64,000 nucleotides of DNA from Alphaproteobacteria bacterium (GCA_030425805.1 JAUHZC010000002.1:285020-349019); one strand, 5' to 3'; positions 9,395 to 18,593 are shown, counted from the stretch's first letter. A program made the numbers and translations. The notes: generated from the sequence alone by a model not told the origin.

Positions 9395-10323
9395 CCCAGT
9401 TTCCCTCTCTGTTAGATTCTCTCCCGAAAGTTCGAGGACGTTACCAAGAGAATGTCGACCTCTCCAAAATCCTTTGGTTTAAGGCTGGAGGGACAGCACA
9501 AGTCATCTACAAACCTCAGGATTATGATGACCTGGGGTTTTTCCTCAAAAATTGCCCAAAAGATATTCCTTGCCACATTCTTGGTGTGGGCTCAAATCTT
9601 CTGGTCAGGGATGGAGGTGTCCCAGGTGTCATTATTCGCCTTGGGAGTGCCTTTGCTCATGTCCTCCACCATGGGGAGATTGTTGATGTAGGCGCAGGTT
9701 ATCTAGACCGTAACCTTGCCCAATTTTCTGCCGAAAAAGGACTCCGTGGGCTAGGGTTCCTCGCTGGAATCCCAGGCACCATTGGCGGGGCTGTTGCGAT
9801 GAATGCAGGATGCTATGGGGGTGAAACAAAGGATGTCCTTATCCATGCCGTTGTTATGGATACCAAAGGAAAAGTCCATCATATGACTCCACAGGATCTT
9901 TCCATGCAATATCGCTCGTCCCAACTACCAGAGGGGTGGATTGTGCTAGGAGCTCAGTTCCGTGTCACGAAAGATAAACCCGAAGTGCTGCTGCAAGAAA
10001 TTGAAGAACTGACGAAAACCCGAGAGGAGACACAACCTATCCAGGGTCGCACGGGAGGCAGTACGTTTAAAAACCCCAAGGGGCAAAAGGCGTGGGAGCT
10101 CATTGACAAAGCTGGGTGTCGTGGCTTAAAAGTCGGCGGCGCACAGATGTCGGAAAAACATTGTAACTTTATGATCAATACTGGCGATGCGACAGCTGCT
10201 GACCTAGAGGCTTTAGGTGAGCAGGTTCGGCAACGGGTCAAAGATGCGACAGGCATTGAGCTGGAGTGGGAAATCCAACGCTGGGGAAACGGTCAGCAGA
10301 AAGAGTATAAGCAGGTCGCGTAA
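9391..10323 (+). CDS. murB: UDP-N-acetylenolpyruvoylglucosamine reductase MurB
   Basis: FAD-dependent enzyme that reduces UDP-GlcNAc-enolpyruvate to UDP-MurNAc with NADPH. The product is 310 residues. An FAD-binding (PCMH-type) N-terminal part contains GVGSNLLVRDGG and GIPGTIGGAVAMNAGCYGG. The C-terminal substrate domain contains GGSTFKNP near residue 222, whose serine is the expected proton donor. The length near 300 residues fits the shorter type II MurB common in alphaproteobacteria. murA, which makes its substrate, is not in the window. The stop shares one base with the ddl start (TAATG). Confidence 0.95.
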   Translation: MTQFPSLLDSLPKVRGRYQENVDLSKILWFKAGGTAQVIYKPQDYDDLGFFLKNCPKDIPCHILGVGSNLLVRDGGVPGVIIRLGSAFAHVLHHGEIVDVGAGYLDRNLAQFSAEKGLRGLGFLAGIPGTIGGAVAMNAGCYGGETKDVLIHAVVMDTKGKVHHMTPQDLSMQYRSSQLPEGWIVLGAQFRVTKDKPEVLLQEIEELTKTREETQPIQGRTGGSTFKNPKGQKAWELIDKAGCRGLKVGGAQMSEKHCNFMINTGDATAADLEALGEQVRQRVKDATGIELEWEIQRWGNGQQKEYKQVA

Positions 10324-11330
10324 TGGTGAAACGAGTTTTGGTTCTCTACGGTGGCATGAATAGTGAGCATGAGGTTTCCCTCACTTCGGGTGCAGGCGTC
10401 TTGAGGGCTCTTCTTGACCAAGGTTATGAGGCTGAAGCTTTTATCGTCACCCAGGATATTCAAGCCCTGGTCCAAAAGTTAATCGATTTTAAACCTGATG
10501 TTGTTGCCAATGTTCTCCATGGAACCATGGGAGAAGATGGCCACATCCAAGCCCTTTTAGAAGCCATGGGTTTCCCGCATACAGGCTCGAGTGTTTTGGC
10601 GTCTGCCCTTGCCATGAACAAACCCAAGGCTAAAATTCTCTTTCGTGATGCGGGAATTCCCTGCGTTGAAGATAGCCTTCTTACTCTTGAAGAATGCCAG
10701 AAAAACCCACCTTTTTCCTTTCCATTCGTCATAAAGCCACCTACAGAAGGGTCTAGTGTCGGTGTATATATTATCAACACCCCGGAAGATCTTTCAGCTT
10801 TAGATGCAAAGAATGACCCCTACCTTCAGGGGGAAATTATGGCTGAACCCTACATTCCGGGCATGGAAGTTTCTGTAGCCGTCATGGGAGACAAAGCCCT
10901 TGGCACGCTGGAGTTACGTCCTAAGTCAGGGTTTTATGATTATAAAAACAAGTACGAAGATGGCATGACAGAGCATTTTTGTCCGGCACCACTTCCTCAA
11001 GAAACTGAAGCCGAAATCTTGGCCTACACAGAAAAAGCTGTTGCAGCTCTAGGCCTTGAAGGAGTCTCCCGTGCTGATTGGCGGGTCGACATGACGCAAA
11101 ACCCAGCCAAACCTTATATTCTAGAAGTAAACACACAGCCCGGACTGACAGAGCTTTCAATTGTGCCAGACATCACACGCTCTCAAGGGATCTCTTTTGA
11201 AGAGCTTGCTCGATTTATGGTTGAAAATCCACGCCAACCCTTTCAGTTTTCAAGGAAAGATGATCTATGTCTAAACGGCAGAAAAGAACCAAGCGCCCCT
11301 CAACCCTCCGGCAGTTCTTTAGCCTCTTAG
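10323..11330 (+). CDS. ddl: D-alanine--D-alanine ligase Ddl
   Basis: ATP-grasp enzyme joining two D-alanines for MurF. Motifs seen are YGGMNSEHEVSLTSG at the N-terminus, LHGTMGEDGHIQALLE, the ATP-grasp lysine region FVIKPPTEGSSVGV, and ILEVNTQPGLTELS near the C-terminus, which holds the Mg-binding residues. The product of 335 residues is longer than the usual 305-315. The extra tail is low in hydrophobic residues, rich in Ser and Pro, and its last 64 bases lie inside ftsQ in another frame. The tail is therefore probably a read-on of the frame rather than a functional extension. Confidence 0.95.
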   Translation: MVKRVLVLYGGMNSEHEVSLTSGAGVLRALLDQGYEAEAFIVTQDIQALVQKLIDFKPDVVANVLHGTMGEDGHIQALLEAMGFPHTGSSVLASALAMNKPKAKILFRDAGIPCVEDSLLTLEECQKNPPFSFPFVIKPPTEGSSVGVYIINTPEDLSALDAKNDPYLQGEIMAEPYIPGMEVSVAVMGDKALGTLELRPKSGFYDYKNKYEDGMTEHFCPAPLPQETEAEILAYTEKAVAALGLEGVSRADWRVDMTQNPAKPYILEVNTQPGLTELSIVPDITRSQGISFEELARFMVENPRQPFQFSRKDDLCLNGRKEPSAPQPSGSSLAS

Positions 11331-12115
11331 TTGACAAGGGCCCTAAAGGACATCGCGTTCGCCAGCTCAGTGGTGGTGGCGTTGTTCTTGTGGCCTGTTT
11401 CCTCTGTTTTGGTGTCTTTCAGATTCATCTCCATGTTTATAACTATGCGCGGTACCAGGTTGCTCTCTTCCTCGATGCCCAGGGCTTCGTGTTTTCGGAT
11501 TTTTTGGTTGAAGGAAACAAACGCACTCCCTTTAAAGCTGTATGGGAGCGATTGGATCTTGAGGAAGGAGACCGCATTCTTGCCCTCGACCTCACACATT
11601 TTTCACAAACTCTTGAGCAGCTTCCTTGGGTCCGCAAAGCTATTATAAGACGCCAACTTCCTGGGCAGATCCAAATCCGCCTGATTGAGCGCAGCCCCTC
11701 CTTCCTTCACCAAGAAGGGAAAACAGTCTCTCTTATCGATGAACAAAGCCGTCGGATACCAATTAAGAATCTCAAACCCTTTAATGCTCTTCCCTTTGTT
11801 GTGGGTAAGGGAGGCCGTGAGAAAGGCCTTGCCTTTCTGAAGGTTCTAAACCAGTACCCAGAGCTTTGGAAGCAAATGGAGTGGGTTCGTATCGTTGATG
11901 AGCGTCGTTTTGACCTACAACTCAAAGATGGCCCGCGCGTCCAACTTCCAGAAAAAGGGGCACAGCGCGCTATTGCAAAGCTCTACGAACTCTGGAAGAA
12001 TCGCAATGATTCATGGCGGGGACAAATTGACTTACGGATTCCTGGCAAGGTCTTTTTATCTCCTTTTGCGCCAAAAGATAAACCACCTCGTCTGCACAAA
12101 TCCGCGAGAACCTGA
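11267..12115 (+). CDS. ftsQ: Cell division protein FtsQ
   Basis: Bitopic inner-membrane division protein that links early and late divisome parts. The 282-residue product has a basic cytoplasmic N-terminus, one membrane segment near residues 38-58, then a POTRA-like domain starting around FSDFLVEGNKRT and running through LPWVRKAIIRRQLPGQIQI. This layout and the place between ddl and ftsA are diagnostic, although FtsQ sequences diverge strongly. The ATG follows an AGGAAAG ribosome-binding sequence located inside the ddl tail. The stop shares a base with the ftsA start. Confidence 0.9.
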   Translation: MSKRQKRTKRPSTLRQFFSLLVDKGPKGHRVRQLSGGGVVLVACFLCFGVFQIHLHVYNYARYQVALFLDAQGFVFSDFLVEGNKRTPFKAVWERLDLEEGDRILALDLTHFSQTLEQLPWVRKAIIRRQLPGQIQIRLIERSPSFLHQEGKTVSLIDEQSRRIPIKNLKPFNALPFVVGKGGREKGLAFLKVLNQYPELWKQMEWVRIVDERRFDLQLKDGPRVQLPEKGAQRAIAKLYELWKNRNDSWRGQIDLRIPGKVFLSPFAPKDKPPRLHKSART

Positions 12116-13341
12116 TGAAATTTAGCCAAGCTCCTATCATCGTTGATCTCTCTGCCCGTCGTGTCAGCTGTCTCTCTGGACGAGTTGAAGATGACGGCAA
12201 AGTTTTTGTAGAAGGCTATAGTCAATACGCCCACAAAGGTATTGAAAAAGGAAGCATTACAGATCCGGAGCAACTTGAAAAGGCCATTATTGCCGCATTG
12301 CGTTCCTTAGAGGCTCAAACACAACGTATCATCCGAAATATTGTTCTGGTTCTTCCCAGTCGTGCCATTCAGACACAAACACTGACAAAAACCATTTCCC
12401 TCCAGACAAATCAAGTTCAGCGAAGCGATATTGAGGCTTTAATTCAATCAGCAGTCGCTGATATCCCTCCCCAGTACGCTGTTCTTCATGCTGTCCCTGT
12501 GGGATATGGTATTGACGAAAATGTGGGGATTCGTGATCCTCGAGGGCTCTTTGGGAAAACACTTTCTTCTCGGATTAGTGTTATGATGACCCCGCTCAAT
12601 ACATTAAAGAATTACCTCGGTGTTTTTGAGCGTGCCTACGTCAAGGTTGATACTTGTCTTGCAAATCCGATTTGCACAGGGCTTGGTGTTCTCACGCCTG
12701 ATCAACAAGAAAGTGGCACTTGTCTCGTCGATATGGGAAGTGCAGAAACAACCCTATCTTGTTTTCATCGCGGGTCCCTCATTCACACATCATCTTTTGG
12801 TTTTGGTGGGTTTCAATTGACTGAGTCCCTCTCTAAAGCCTATCACCTCTCCTGGCACCAAGCAGAGCGTCTGAAGACGTTGTTTGGAACAGCCATGACA
12901 ACACCCCTTGGCCAGGAAGAAACCCTTCCTTTCCAAGTTGAAAAAGGACACAGTGCAGGACTTCCGATTACACGTAATGCCGTTGCACAAGTCCTCCAGC
13001 CACCTCTCAAAAAACTCATCCTCTCTATTTACCAGTCTTTGGATCAAATTAACCCAAAGCTGCGGTTCCGTTTTGAGGTTTGCTTAACGGGAGGAGGAAT
13101 GAACCTCACGGGTCTTGCTGACTATTTTTCTCTTTTGGGAGAGCATCCTTGTGTTCGTGTTTACCCCCTCCAAGTTGAGACAAAGTCACCTGATATGACG
13201 ATGGGTCTTTCACAGGGGACGCTTATTGGAGCTCTTCGCTATCTCCACCTCCATCAAACACTCCGCGAAACACCCACGCTTAACAATTTTTTTCAAAAAA
13301 TTCATCGTATGGGGCTGTGGCTTAAACAAAAAATCGTGTAG
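12115..13341 (+). CDS. ftsA: Cell division protein FtsA
   Basis: Actin-like ATPase that tethers FtsZ to the membrane. The 408-residue product has the actin/HSP70 fold signatures: an early phosphate-1 strand (IIVDLSARRVSCLSG), the phosphate-2 motif TCLVDMGSAETTLSC, and CLTGGGMNLTGLADY (adenosine motif). The last 15-20 residues (FQKIHRMGLWLKQKIV) can form a basic amphipathic helix, matching the membrane-targeting sequence of FtsA. It lies directly before ftsZ, separated by only about 30 bases. Confidence 0.94.
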   Translation: MKFSQAPIIVDLSARRVSCLSGRVEDDGKVFVEGYSQYAHKGIEKGSITDPEQLEKAIIAALRSLEAQTQRIIRNIVLVLPSRAIQTQTLTKTISLQTNQVQRSDIEALIQSAVADIPPQYAVLHAVPVGYGIDENVGIRDPRGLFGKTLSSRISVMMTPLNTLKNYLGVFERAYVKVDTCLANPICTGLGVLTPDQQESGTCLVDMGSAETTLSCFHRGSLIHTSSFGFGGFQLTESLSKAYHLSWHQAERLKTLFGTAMTTPLGQEETLPFQVEKGHSAGLPITRNAVAQVLQPPLKKLILSIYQSLDQINPKLRFRFEVCLTGGGMNLTGLADYFSLLGEHPCVRVYPLQVETKSPDMTMGLSQGTLIGALRYLHLHQTLRETPTLNNFFQKIHRMGLWLKQKIV

Positions 13342-13373
13342 ACTATTTAGAATGCTAATATTGGAAGATGAAA

Positions 13374-14888
13374 ATGCCAGACGTAACTGAAGAATTTTTC
13401 CCAGAACCTCAATCAACAACTTCTACAGTTGAGGAAATCAAGCCCCGGATTACGGTTATTGGCGTTGGTGGCGGCGGTGGGAATGCTGTTGCAAACATGA
13501 TTTCATCTAAGCTAGAAGGCGTAGAGTTTATTGTCTGTAATACGGATGCACAGGCGCTCAGCCAAAGCACCTGTAAAAACAAAATTCAAATTGGTATGGA
13601 ATCCACCCAAGGACTTGGCGCCGGCTCCAAGCCTGAAGCGGGTAAAGCAGCTGCAGAAGAGTCTATCGAAGACATCAAACGTGCTATTGATGGTGCAAAT
13701 ATGATCTTCGTTGCTGCAGGAATGGGTGGCGGCACAGGAACCGGGGCTGCTCCTGTAATTGCTAAAGCTTCTCGTGAGCTGGGCATTCTTACTGTTGGTG
13801 TTGTCACAAAGCCTTTCCAATTTGAGGGCATTCACCGGATGCGCTCTGCTGAGAAGGGCATCGAGGAGCTCCAACAAAATGTGGATACCTTAATTGTTAT
13901 CCCAAACCAAAACCTCTTCCGCGTTGCCAATGAGAAAACAACTTTTGCTGATGCTTTCTTAATGGCTGATGACGTGCTCCATGCAGGCGTACGAAGCGTA
14001 ACTGACCTTATGATCATGCCAGGCTTGATCAATCTTGACTTTGCCGACGTACGGACTGTGATGACCGAGATGGGCAAGGCGATGATGGGTACAGGTGAGG
14101 CTGAAGGTGAAAATCGGGCTATTGCTGCAGCAGAAGCTGCCATCTCCAACCCACTTCTCGATGATGTTTCCATGCGAGGCGCAAAGGGAATCCTGATCAG
14201 TATCACCGGAGGTGAAGACCTCACCCTTTACGAGGTTGATGAGGCCGCAAACCGCGTGCGTGAGGAGGTAGATGCAGATGCTAACATCATCTTCGGATCT
14301 ACGTTTGATACACGCCTTAAAGGAAAGATCCGGGTATCTGTCGTTGCAACAGGAATTGAGGCAGGTTTTGTGATGCAAAAAGCTCCCGAAGCTGAAGCAG
14401 AGCTTGTCCAAAAAAATGAAGAAGCTTCTATGGACCTCCCTCAAGAGCCTCTCTTTACAGAGGGTGTAGATCTTGAACCACAATCAGTAACATTTGATGA
14501 AGAAGGTCATGAAACACCAATTCAGGCAACTCTTGAGCCTACCAATGTTGTTGAACTAAACACGCCTCCTGTTGCCCCTCAGGCACCAGAGAGGGCCCAA
14601 AAGAAGGGGTTCTTTAGTCGTATTTTTGGAGGCTCTAAAAAAGAAGAGCCTGCGTCAGTTCCTCAACCAGAGGCGCCTGTGTACGACTGGCAAAAGGAAC
14701 TTCGTGCCACATCCCAAGAGCTCAATCTTGTCGGGCACAATCCTCTTGATCAGATGGATGAAAAAGTCGCTGACCTGAGCGCGAAAGCCCAGGAGAAGAA
14801 AGAAACTCCATCTTTGAATATTGATCCCTTTGAAGATGATGAAGAGTTTGATATCCCAGATTTTGGCAACCAAAGATCTGCAAAATAG
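13374..14888 (+). CDS. ftsZ: Cell division protein FtsZ
   Basis: Tubulin-like GTPase that forms the division ring. The T4 glycine loop [10 protein letters not shown] lies near residues 118-127, with [10 protein letters not shown] near the N-terminus and NLDFADV (T7 region) further on. After about residue 320 comes a long acidic, Pro/Glu/Gln-rich linker, then a C-terminal conserved peptide of the DIPDFGNQR type, the docking site for FtsA and other partners. An ATG 6 bases upstream is possible, but GGAAG is spaced 6 bases from the start chosen here and none from the other. A strong terminator follows 23 bases after the stop. Confidence 0.95.
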   Translation: MPDVTEEFFPEPQSTTSTVEEIKPRITVIGVGGGGGNAVANMISSKLEGVEFIVCNTDAQALSQSTCKNKIQIGMESTQGLGAGSKPEAGKAAAEESIEDIKRAIDGANMIFVAAGMGGGTGTGAAPVIAKASRELGILTVGVVTKPFQFEGIHRMRSAEKGIEELQQNVDTLIVIPNQNLFRVANEKTTFADAFLMADDVLHAGVRSVTDLMIMPGLINLDFADVRTVMTEMGKAMMGTGEAEGENRAIAAAEAAISNPLLDDVSMRGAKGILISITGGEDLTLYEVDEAANRVREEVDADANIIFGSTFDTRLKGKIRVSVVATGIEAGFVMQKAPEAEAELVQKNEEASMDLPQEPLFTEGVDLEPQSVTFDEEGHETPIQATLEPTNVVELNTPPVAPQAPERAQKKGFFSRIFGGSKKEEPASVPQPEAPVYDWQKELRATSQELNLVGHNPLDQMDEKVADLSAKAQEKKETPSLNIDPFEDDEEFDIPDFGNQRSAK

Positions 14889-14910
14889 AGATTTTTTATT
14901 TGTTTTTATT

Positions 14911-14941
14911 AGCCCCTTTTATATAAAAGGGGCTTTTTTTT
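14911..14941 (+). terminator. Intrinsic terminator after ftsZ
   Basis: A perfect 10-base inverted repeat (AGCCCCTTTT, loop ATAT, AAAAGGGGCT) is followed by a run of eight T. It lies 23 bases after the ftsZ stop codon and closes the dcw transcription unit before the secreted-protein genes. Confidence 0.93.
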
Positions 14942-14984
14942 ATAGAAAATTGTCATTTAAAAATAATAACTTAAAAATAAATAC

Positions 14985-15013
14985 TTGAATAAAAATAACT
15001 GAATACTTATCTA
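14985..15013 (+). promoter_or_regulatory. Candidate sigma-70-type promoter for the secreted pair
   Basis: TTGAAT and TATCTA are separated by 17 bases in a very AT-rich spacer just after the ftsZ terminator. The start codon of the first secreted-protein gene is 28 bases downstream, preceded by a GGGAA ribosome-binding sequence. Identified by eye only. Confidence 0.45.
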
Positions 15014-15041
15014 TTTCCTACAAATTAATAGGGAAAACAAG

Positions 15042-15770
15042 ATGAAGCTCCAGTTATTTGCAATTATGACTATAATAACGAGCCATGCCTGGGGTGCGGC
15101 GGCGGCGCCTGATTTTCTTGCCGCCTCCCTAAGGTCTCTTGCAGCATGTGAAAGATCTCTCTCTGGAGCAGGAACTGAGCTTGATCGTATACGTGAACAT
15201 GCTGAAGCTTTTAATGCTTGGTATGCACAAAACCGCCGAGAACAAGACTGCGCCTCAGATGCTATTCTTGAGGAGTTACGCGCAGAATACCGTGCCCTTG
15301 CCAGAGAACAGCCAACCCTTCAAAAACTCTCAGAAATCATTGGCAAGGCAAAGGATGCTGCTGCTGCACTTTACATTGTAGAAGAAGGAACTCCCCTTGC
15401 TTTAGAGATTGCTAAAAATCCCTATGCAAGTGCCGGGTCCTTGACTGAAGTGCTTGCACTTCACAGGGAGCGCTCACCCGGACTCTCCGGGGCAGAGAAA
15501 GAGCAAGATGGCATTTATCTCAGCCAAGCTCTGTATTTATTAGATCAGGGTTCTCACTGGGCAATACTGTCTCAGAAGTTGGTGGAAATTGAAAGCCACA
15601 CCTTAGAGGGATTTAGGATAGCCAAGACAGATGAGGAACTTATCACAATGATAAATAGCGCCTTTGGCATTGAAGAGGGATTCGCAAAAGACGATACCGC
15701 AGCAGTATCTCCCCCTCGGTCTGCCACAACCACAGAAGATCCTCACTCTTTATCAGGAAGCGAAGAATAA
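15042..15770 (+). CDS. Secreted protein of unknown function, paralogue A
   Basis: I do not recognise this 242-residue product. Residues 1-22 form a Sec-type signal peptide ending in Ala-Ala-Ala-Ala-Pro, so the mature protein should leave the cytoplasm. The rest looks largely helical and acidic, with two cysteines near residues 36 and 70 and a Ser/Thr-rich tail. It is related to the next gene along most of its length: the WYxxxxxxQDxAxD block near residues 60-73, the NPYxxAxSxxEVLxxHRE block near 126-143, LSQALYLL near 160-167, and ITMINSAFG near 201-209 all have counterparts there. The two genes probably arose by tandem duplication. The product could be a periplasmic factor or an exported effector; nothing decides between these. 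Confidence 0.75.
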   Translation: MKLQLFAIMTIITSHAWGAAAAPDFLAASLRSLAACERSLSGAGTELDRIREHAEAFNAWYAQNRREQDCASDAILEELRAEYRALAREQPTLQKLSEIIGKAKDAAAALYIVEEGTPLALEIAKNPYASAGSLTEVLALHRERSPGLSGAEKEQDGIYLSQALYLLDQGSHWAILSQKLVEIESHTLEGFRIAKTDEELITMINSAFGIEEGFAKDDTAAVSPPRSATTTEDPHSLSGSEE

Positions 15771-15843
15771 AATAGACTCCAAAATAACTAAATTTTTACG
15801 TTATTACGAGAGAATGGCCCTAGATCACTTACTGGGGCCTCAG

Positions 15844-16800
15844 ATGAAATTTTTTGTTTTCCTCTTCATTCTCTCGTTTTCTTTTACAAAAGCCATGTCT
15901 GCGGGAGATTCTCATAGCCGAAGAGCGGATTCTATACATCCTTTTTCTGAGTCCCTTATCTCTTTGACTACTCACACCGCAAAAGCCCTCGATGATACAG
16001 AAGGGCTGCCAGAAGGCAAACGTCAAGAGTATGAAATTTCCCAACGTGACACCTGGTACAAAGCTCACGATCAAAAACAAGACAGAGCTGTCGATGAAAC
16101 GCTAGAGTGGCTCCGCGTTAAACTTCTCGCAAAACGATCTTTGACGCGTGATAGCCTTGATGAACTTTTAATAGAAGCTCAAGCAAAGCTACACCCTTGG
16201 TTCGGACCAGATGAAGAAATGGAGCACTCCCCTGTCTACACTGAAAATCCATATATCAATGCTGACTCTGTTGCAGAAGTTCTCGAGATTCACAGAGAGC
16301 TCCGAAGAAGGGACAAGATCCACCTTTCCCAAGCGATGTATGCAATTCGACAGCAAGATAAGTGGCTTGATTTTCAAGAACGTCTGTTGGGCATTGCAGA
16401 TGAAGCTGCCAAAGCCTTCTCTAGAAGACGCGATCGAAGAACACGGATTAATATGATCAATATTGCCTTTGGTAAAACTACTACGCCTAGGGCTGCCCGC
16501 ATATCACGTCTCCGCCTTCCCCCTCTGGCGGCCAGGGAGGCGGCAGAATCACATACAGCGGGAGCCGCCCCCGAAGGCGAGGCAGCTGCTGCACCTCATC
16601 ATGAGTCAAAGGCTAATCTTTTGCCCCCCGTAAGGAGAAGAGGCAGATTGCCAGCCGCAAGCAGCAGTACTTCTCTGTCGGCTTCTTCCGGAGGAAGATT
16701 GCTTGAGGGAGAAGAATCAAAGAGGGAAGATTTTCCTAGCTCTCTTCCGCGAGAACCATTGCCTCGAGCAGGTCTTCCTCCAGTATCTCGCGCTCACTAA
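15844..16800 (+). CDS. Secreted protein of unknown function, paralogue B
   Basis: This 318-residue product is homologous to the preceding gene (shared blocks near residues 71-91, 135-151, 160-167 and 202-210) but carries about 105 additional residues. That tail is rich in Ala, Ser, Pro and Arg and looks disordered. I chose the ATG that begins a clear signal peptide (MKFFVFLFILSF, cleavage likely after AMSA near residue 20). Longer upstream starts in the frame would bury it. No separate promoter is obvious in the 73-base gap, so it may be co-transcribed with paralogue A. Its last 65 bases overlap the 3' end of the convergent ABC-F gene. Confidence 0.75.
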   Translation: MKFFVFLFILSFSFTKAMSAGDSHSRRADSIHPFSESLISLTTHTAKALDDTEGLPEGKRQEYEISQRDTWYKAHDQKQDRAVDETLEWLRVKLLAKRSLTRDSLDELLIEAQAKLHPWFGPDEEMEHSPVYTENPYINADSVAEVLEIHRELRRRDKIHLSQAMYAIRQQDKWLDFQERLLGIADEAAKAFSRRRDRRTRINMINIAFGKTTTPRAARISRLRLPPLAAREAAESHTAGAAPEGEAAAAPHHESKANLLPPVRRRGRLPAASSSTSLSASSGGRLLEGEESKREDFPSSLPREPLPRAGLPPVSRAH

Positions 16801-18544
16801 TGAGGCGGGCACGCGCATCCACAAGCTCCTGAAAACCTTCAGGATCCTTTGAAAAAAGCGCAGGATCCCCCAGCTTCTTATCAAGATCTTGCAGGTTTTC
16901 TGTACATGCCTCAATTTTTCCTGGATTGTTCTCAAGGATATACTTGTGTTTAAAGCTTAGTTTTTGAGGAGCTTCTACCTTGGGTAGCGATGCTTTCACC
17001 TCTTCCTTCTTCTCAAGCTTTGGTGTTTTTTTGGGTTTTTTCTTGGATTCAAGGGCTTTCAAGCCATCTTGGAACCCCCCTGCAAATTCATGGACATCTC
17101 CAGAACCATCCATGAAGATGACAGAGGTCGCCACTTGATCTAAAAAGTCTCGGTCATGGCTCACCACAATGATCGTTCCTGGGTAATCCAGTAGAAGATC
17201 AGACAAAAGATCCAAGGTATCAATGTCCAGATCGTTTGTCGGCTCATCCAAAATCAGTACATTTGAGGGCACAGCCAGAATCTTTGCCAATAACAGACGA
17301 TTCTTCTCCCCTCCTGACAAGGTCCCAACACTGGCTGTCATTTGGTCTTTATCAAAGAAGAATTTCTTGAGATACCCGATGACATGCATCTTACGATCTT
17401 GGTAGGTCACATGATCCCCACCGTCAGGGCAGAGCGTCTCAACAAGTGTCTTCTTCGGATCCAGCTGTGCTTTATTTTGGTCAAAGAGCGCTCGCTGTTG
17501 TTTCGTACCCAGTGTCACAATTCCACTTTTTGGCTGAAGATCACCCAAAAGCACACGCAACAGGGTAGTTTTTCCCGATCCATTGGGACCAATGATCCCA
17601 ATTTTATCCCCTTTCTGGATGCGCGTGGTGAAGGCCTCCAAGATCGGCTTATCCCCAAAGTCAAAACTCACCCCATCCAAATCCGCTACAAGTTTCCCAG
17701 AATCTTCCGCCACAGCCGCAGGTAGCTTGCCCATCTGACGTTCTTTCATGAGTGAGGCTCGGGCTTTCCGCAGCACCTCCAGTTTGCGCAAACGCCCTTG
17801 GTTGCGCTTTCGCCTTGCTGTCACGCCCCGCTGCAACCACCGGTCCTCTAAAGCCAAGTGCTTATCTAAACGGCTCGCTTCTTTCTCAATAGCTTCATAA
17901 ACTTCATCTTGCCAAGCCTCAAAGTGAGAGAACCCCCGTTCACACCGTCGAAGGGCACCGCCCTCCAACCAAAAAATCCGATTCGTGATACTACCGAGAA
18001 AGGTCCGATCATGGCTGATAAGAAGAAGGGCGCCTCGCAGTGCTCGCAGCTTTTCCTCCAACCACTGAATTGTCTGAATATCCAAGTGGTTTGTGGGCTC
18101 ATCCATCAGAAGAATATCCGGCTCTCCCACAAGGGCCTGCGCTAGAGCAACCCGGCGATGTTCTCCGCCTGAAAGGTTTTGACATTTGCGTTCTGGGTCC
18201 AGCCCCAGCTCTTCTAAGAGAACCGTCGCCCGGTAAGATTCTTTCTCAAGCACCTCTGGGAGCCCCTGGCACACAACTTCTTGCAAACTTAGGGTTTCGT
18301 CAAATTCAGGTTCTTGTTCCATAAAGAAGAAGTGAGCCCCAGGCTGAAGAAAGAGGCTTCCCCGATCAGGAAGATATTCTCCTGAGAGAAGCTTCATCAA
18401 TGTAGATTTTCCGCAGCCATTATGCCCTACGAGTGCAATTCGCTCCCCTTGCCCTAACGTAAAGGTCAGGTCTTTGAGGAGAGGCAATCCTCCAAATCCA
18501 AAGGTCAAGTTTTGTGCCTGAAGAAGAGGCGGTTGAGATGACAT
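16736..18544 (-). CDS. uup: ABC-F family ATPase, Uup type
   Basis: Soluble protein of 602 residues with two ABC domains and no membrane segments. ABC1 has GHNGCGKST, LSGGEHRRVALAQ and LLMDEPTNHLD; ABC2 has GPNGSGKTT, LSGGEKNRLLLAK and LILDEPTNDLD. Between them is the interdomain linker with the WLQRGVTARRKRNQGR sequence characteristic of Uup. A lysine-rich stretch and a C-terminal coiled coil follow, as in Uup. Known Uup/ABC-F proteins act on ribosomes or DNA-linked processes rather than in transport. The 3' end overlaps the opposite-strand secreted-protein gene by 65 bases. Confidence 0.9.
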   Translation of the reverse strand: MSSQPPLLQAQNLTFGFGGLPLLKDLTFTLGQGERIALVGHNGCGKSTLMKLLSGEYLPDRGSLFLQPGAHFFFMEQEPEFDETLSLQEVVCQGLPEVLEKESYRATVLLEELGLDPERKCQNLSGGEHRRVALAQALVGEPDILLMDEPTNHLDIQTIQWLEEKLRALRGALLLISHDRTFLGSITNRIFWLEGGALRRCERGFSHFEAWQDEVYEAIEKEASRLDKHLALEDRWLQRGVTARRKRNQGRLRKLEVLRKARASLMKERQMGKLPAAVAEDSGKLVADLDGVSFDFGDKPILEAFTTRIQKGDKIGIIGPNGSGKTTLLRVLLGDLQPKSGIVTLGTKQQRALFDQNKAQLDPKKTLVETLCPDGGDHVTYQDRKMHVIGYLKKFFFDKDQMTASVGTLSGGEKNRLLLAKILAVPSNVLILDEPTNDLDIDTLDLLSDLLLDYPGTIIVVSHDRDFLDQVATSVIFMDGSGDVHEFAGGFQDGLKALESKKKPKKTPKLEKKEEVKASLPKVEAPQKLSFKHKYILENNPGKIEACTENLQDLDKKLGDPALFSKDPEGFQELVDARARLISEREILEEDLLEAMVLAEES

Positions 18545-18587
18545 GCTAAACCCGTGCTTTCCTTAACATTTTTGCTTATACCTTTGC

Positions 18588-18593
18588 ATTATA
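18588..18593 (-). promoter_or_regulatory. Candidate -10 element for the ABC-F gene
   Basis: The minus strand reads a perfect TATAAT here, about 45 bases before the ABC-F start codon, inside the divergent region shared with aconitase. No good -35 hexamer is visible at normal spacing; the best, TTGCAG, is only 15 bases away. Treat as weak. Confidence 0.3.

Noticed and set aside
13959..14483. 174-codon open frame antisense to ftsZ
   Set aside because: It lies wholly inside ftsZ, lacks a ribosome-binding sequence and resembles no protein; typical antisense shadow.
15664..15843. Upstream extension of paralogue B into paralogue A
   Set aside because: It would overlap paralogue A by over 100 bases and bury a good signal peptide in the interior.
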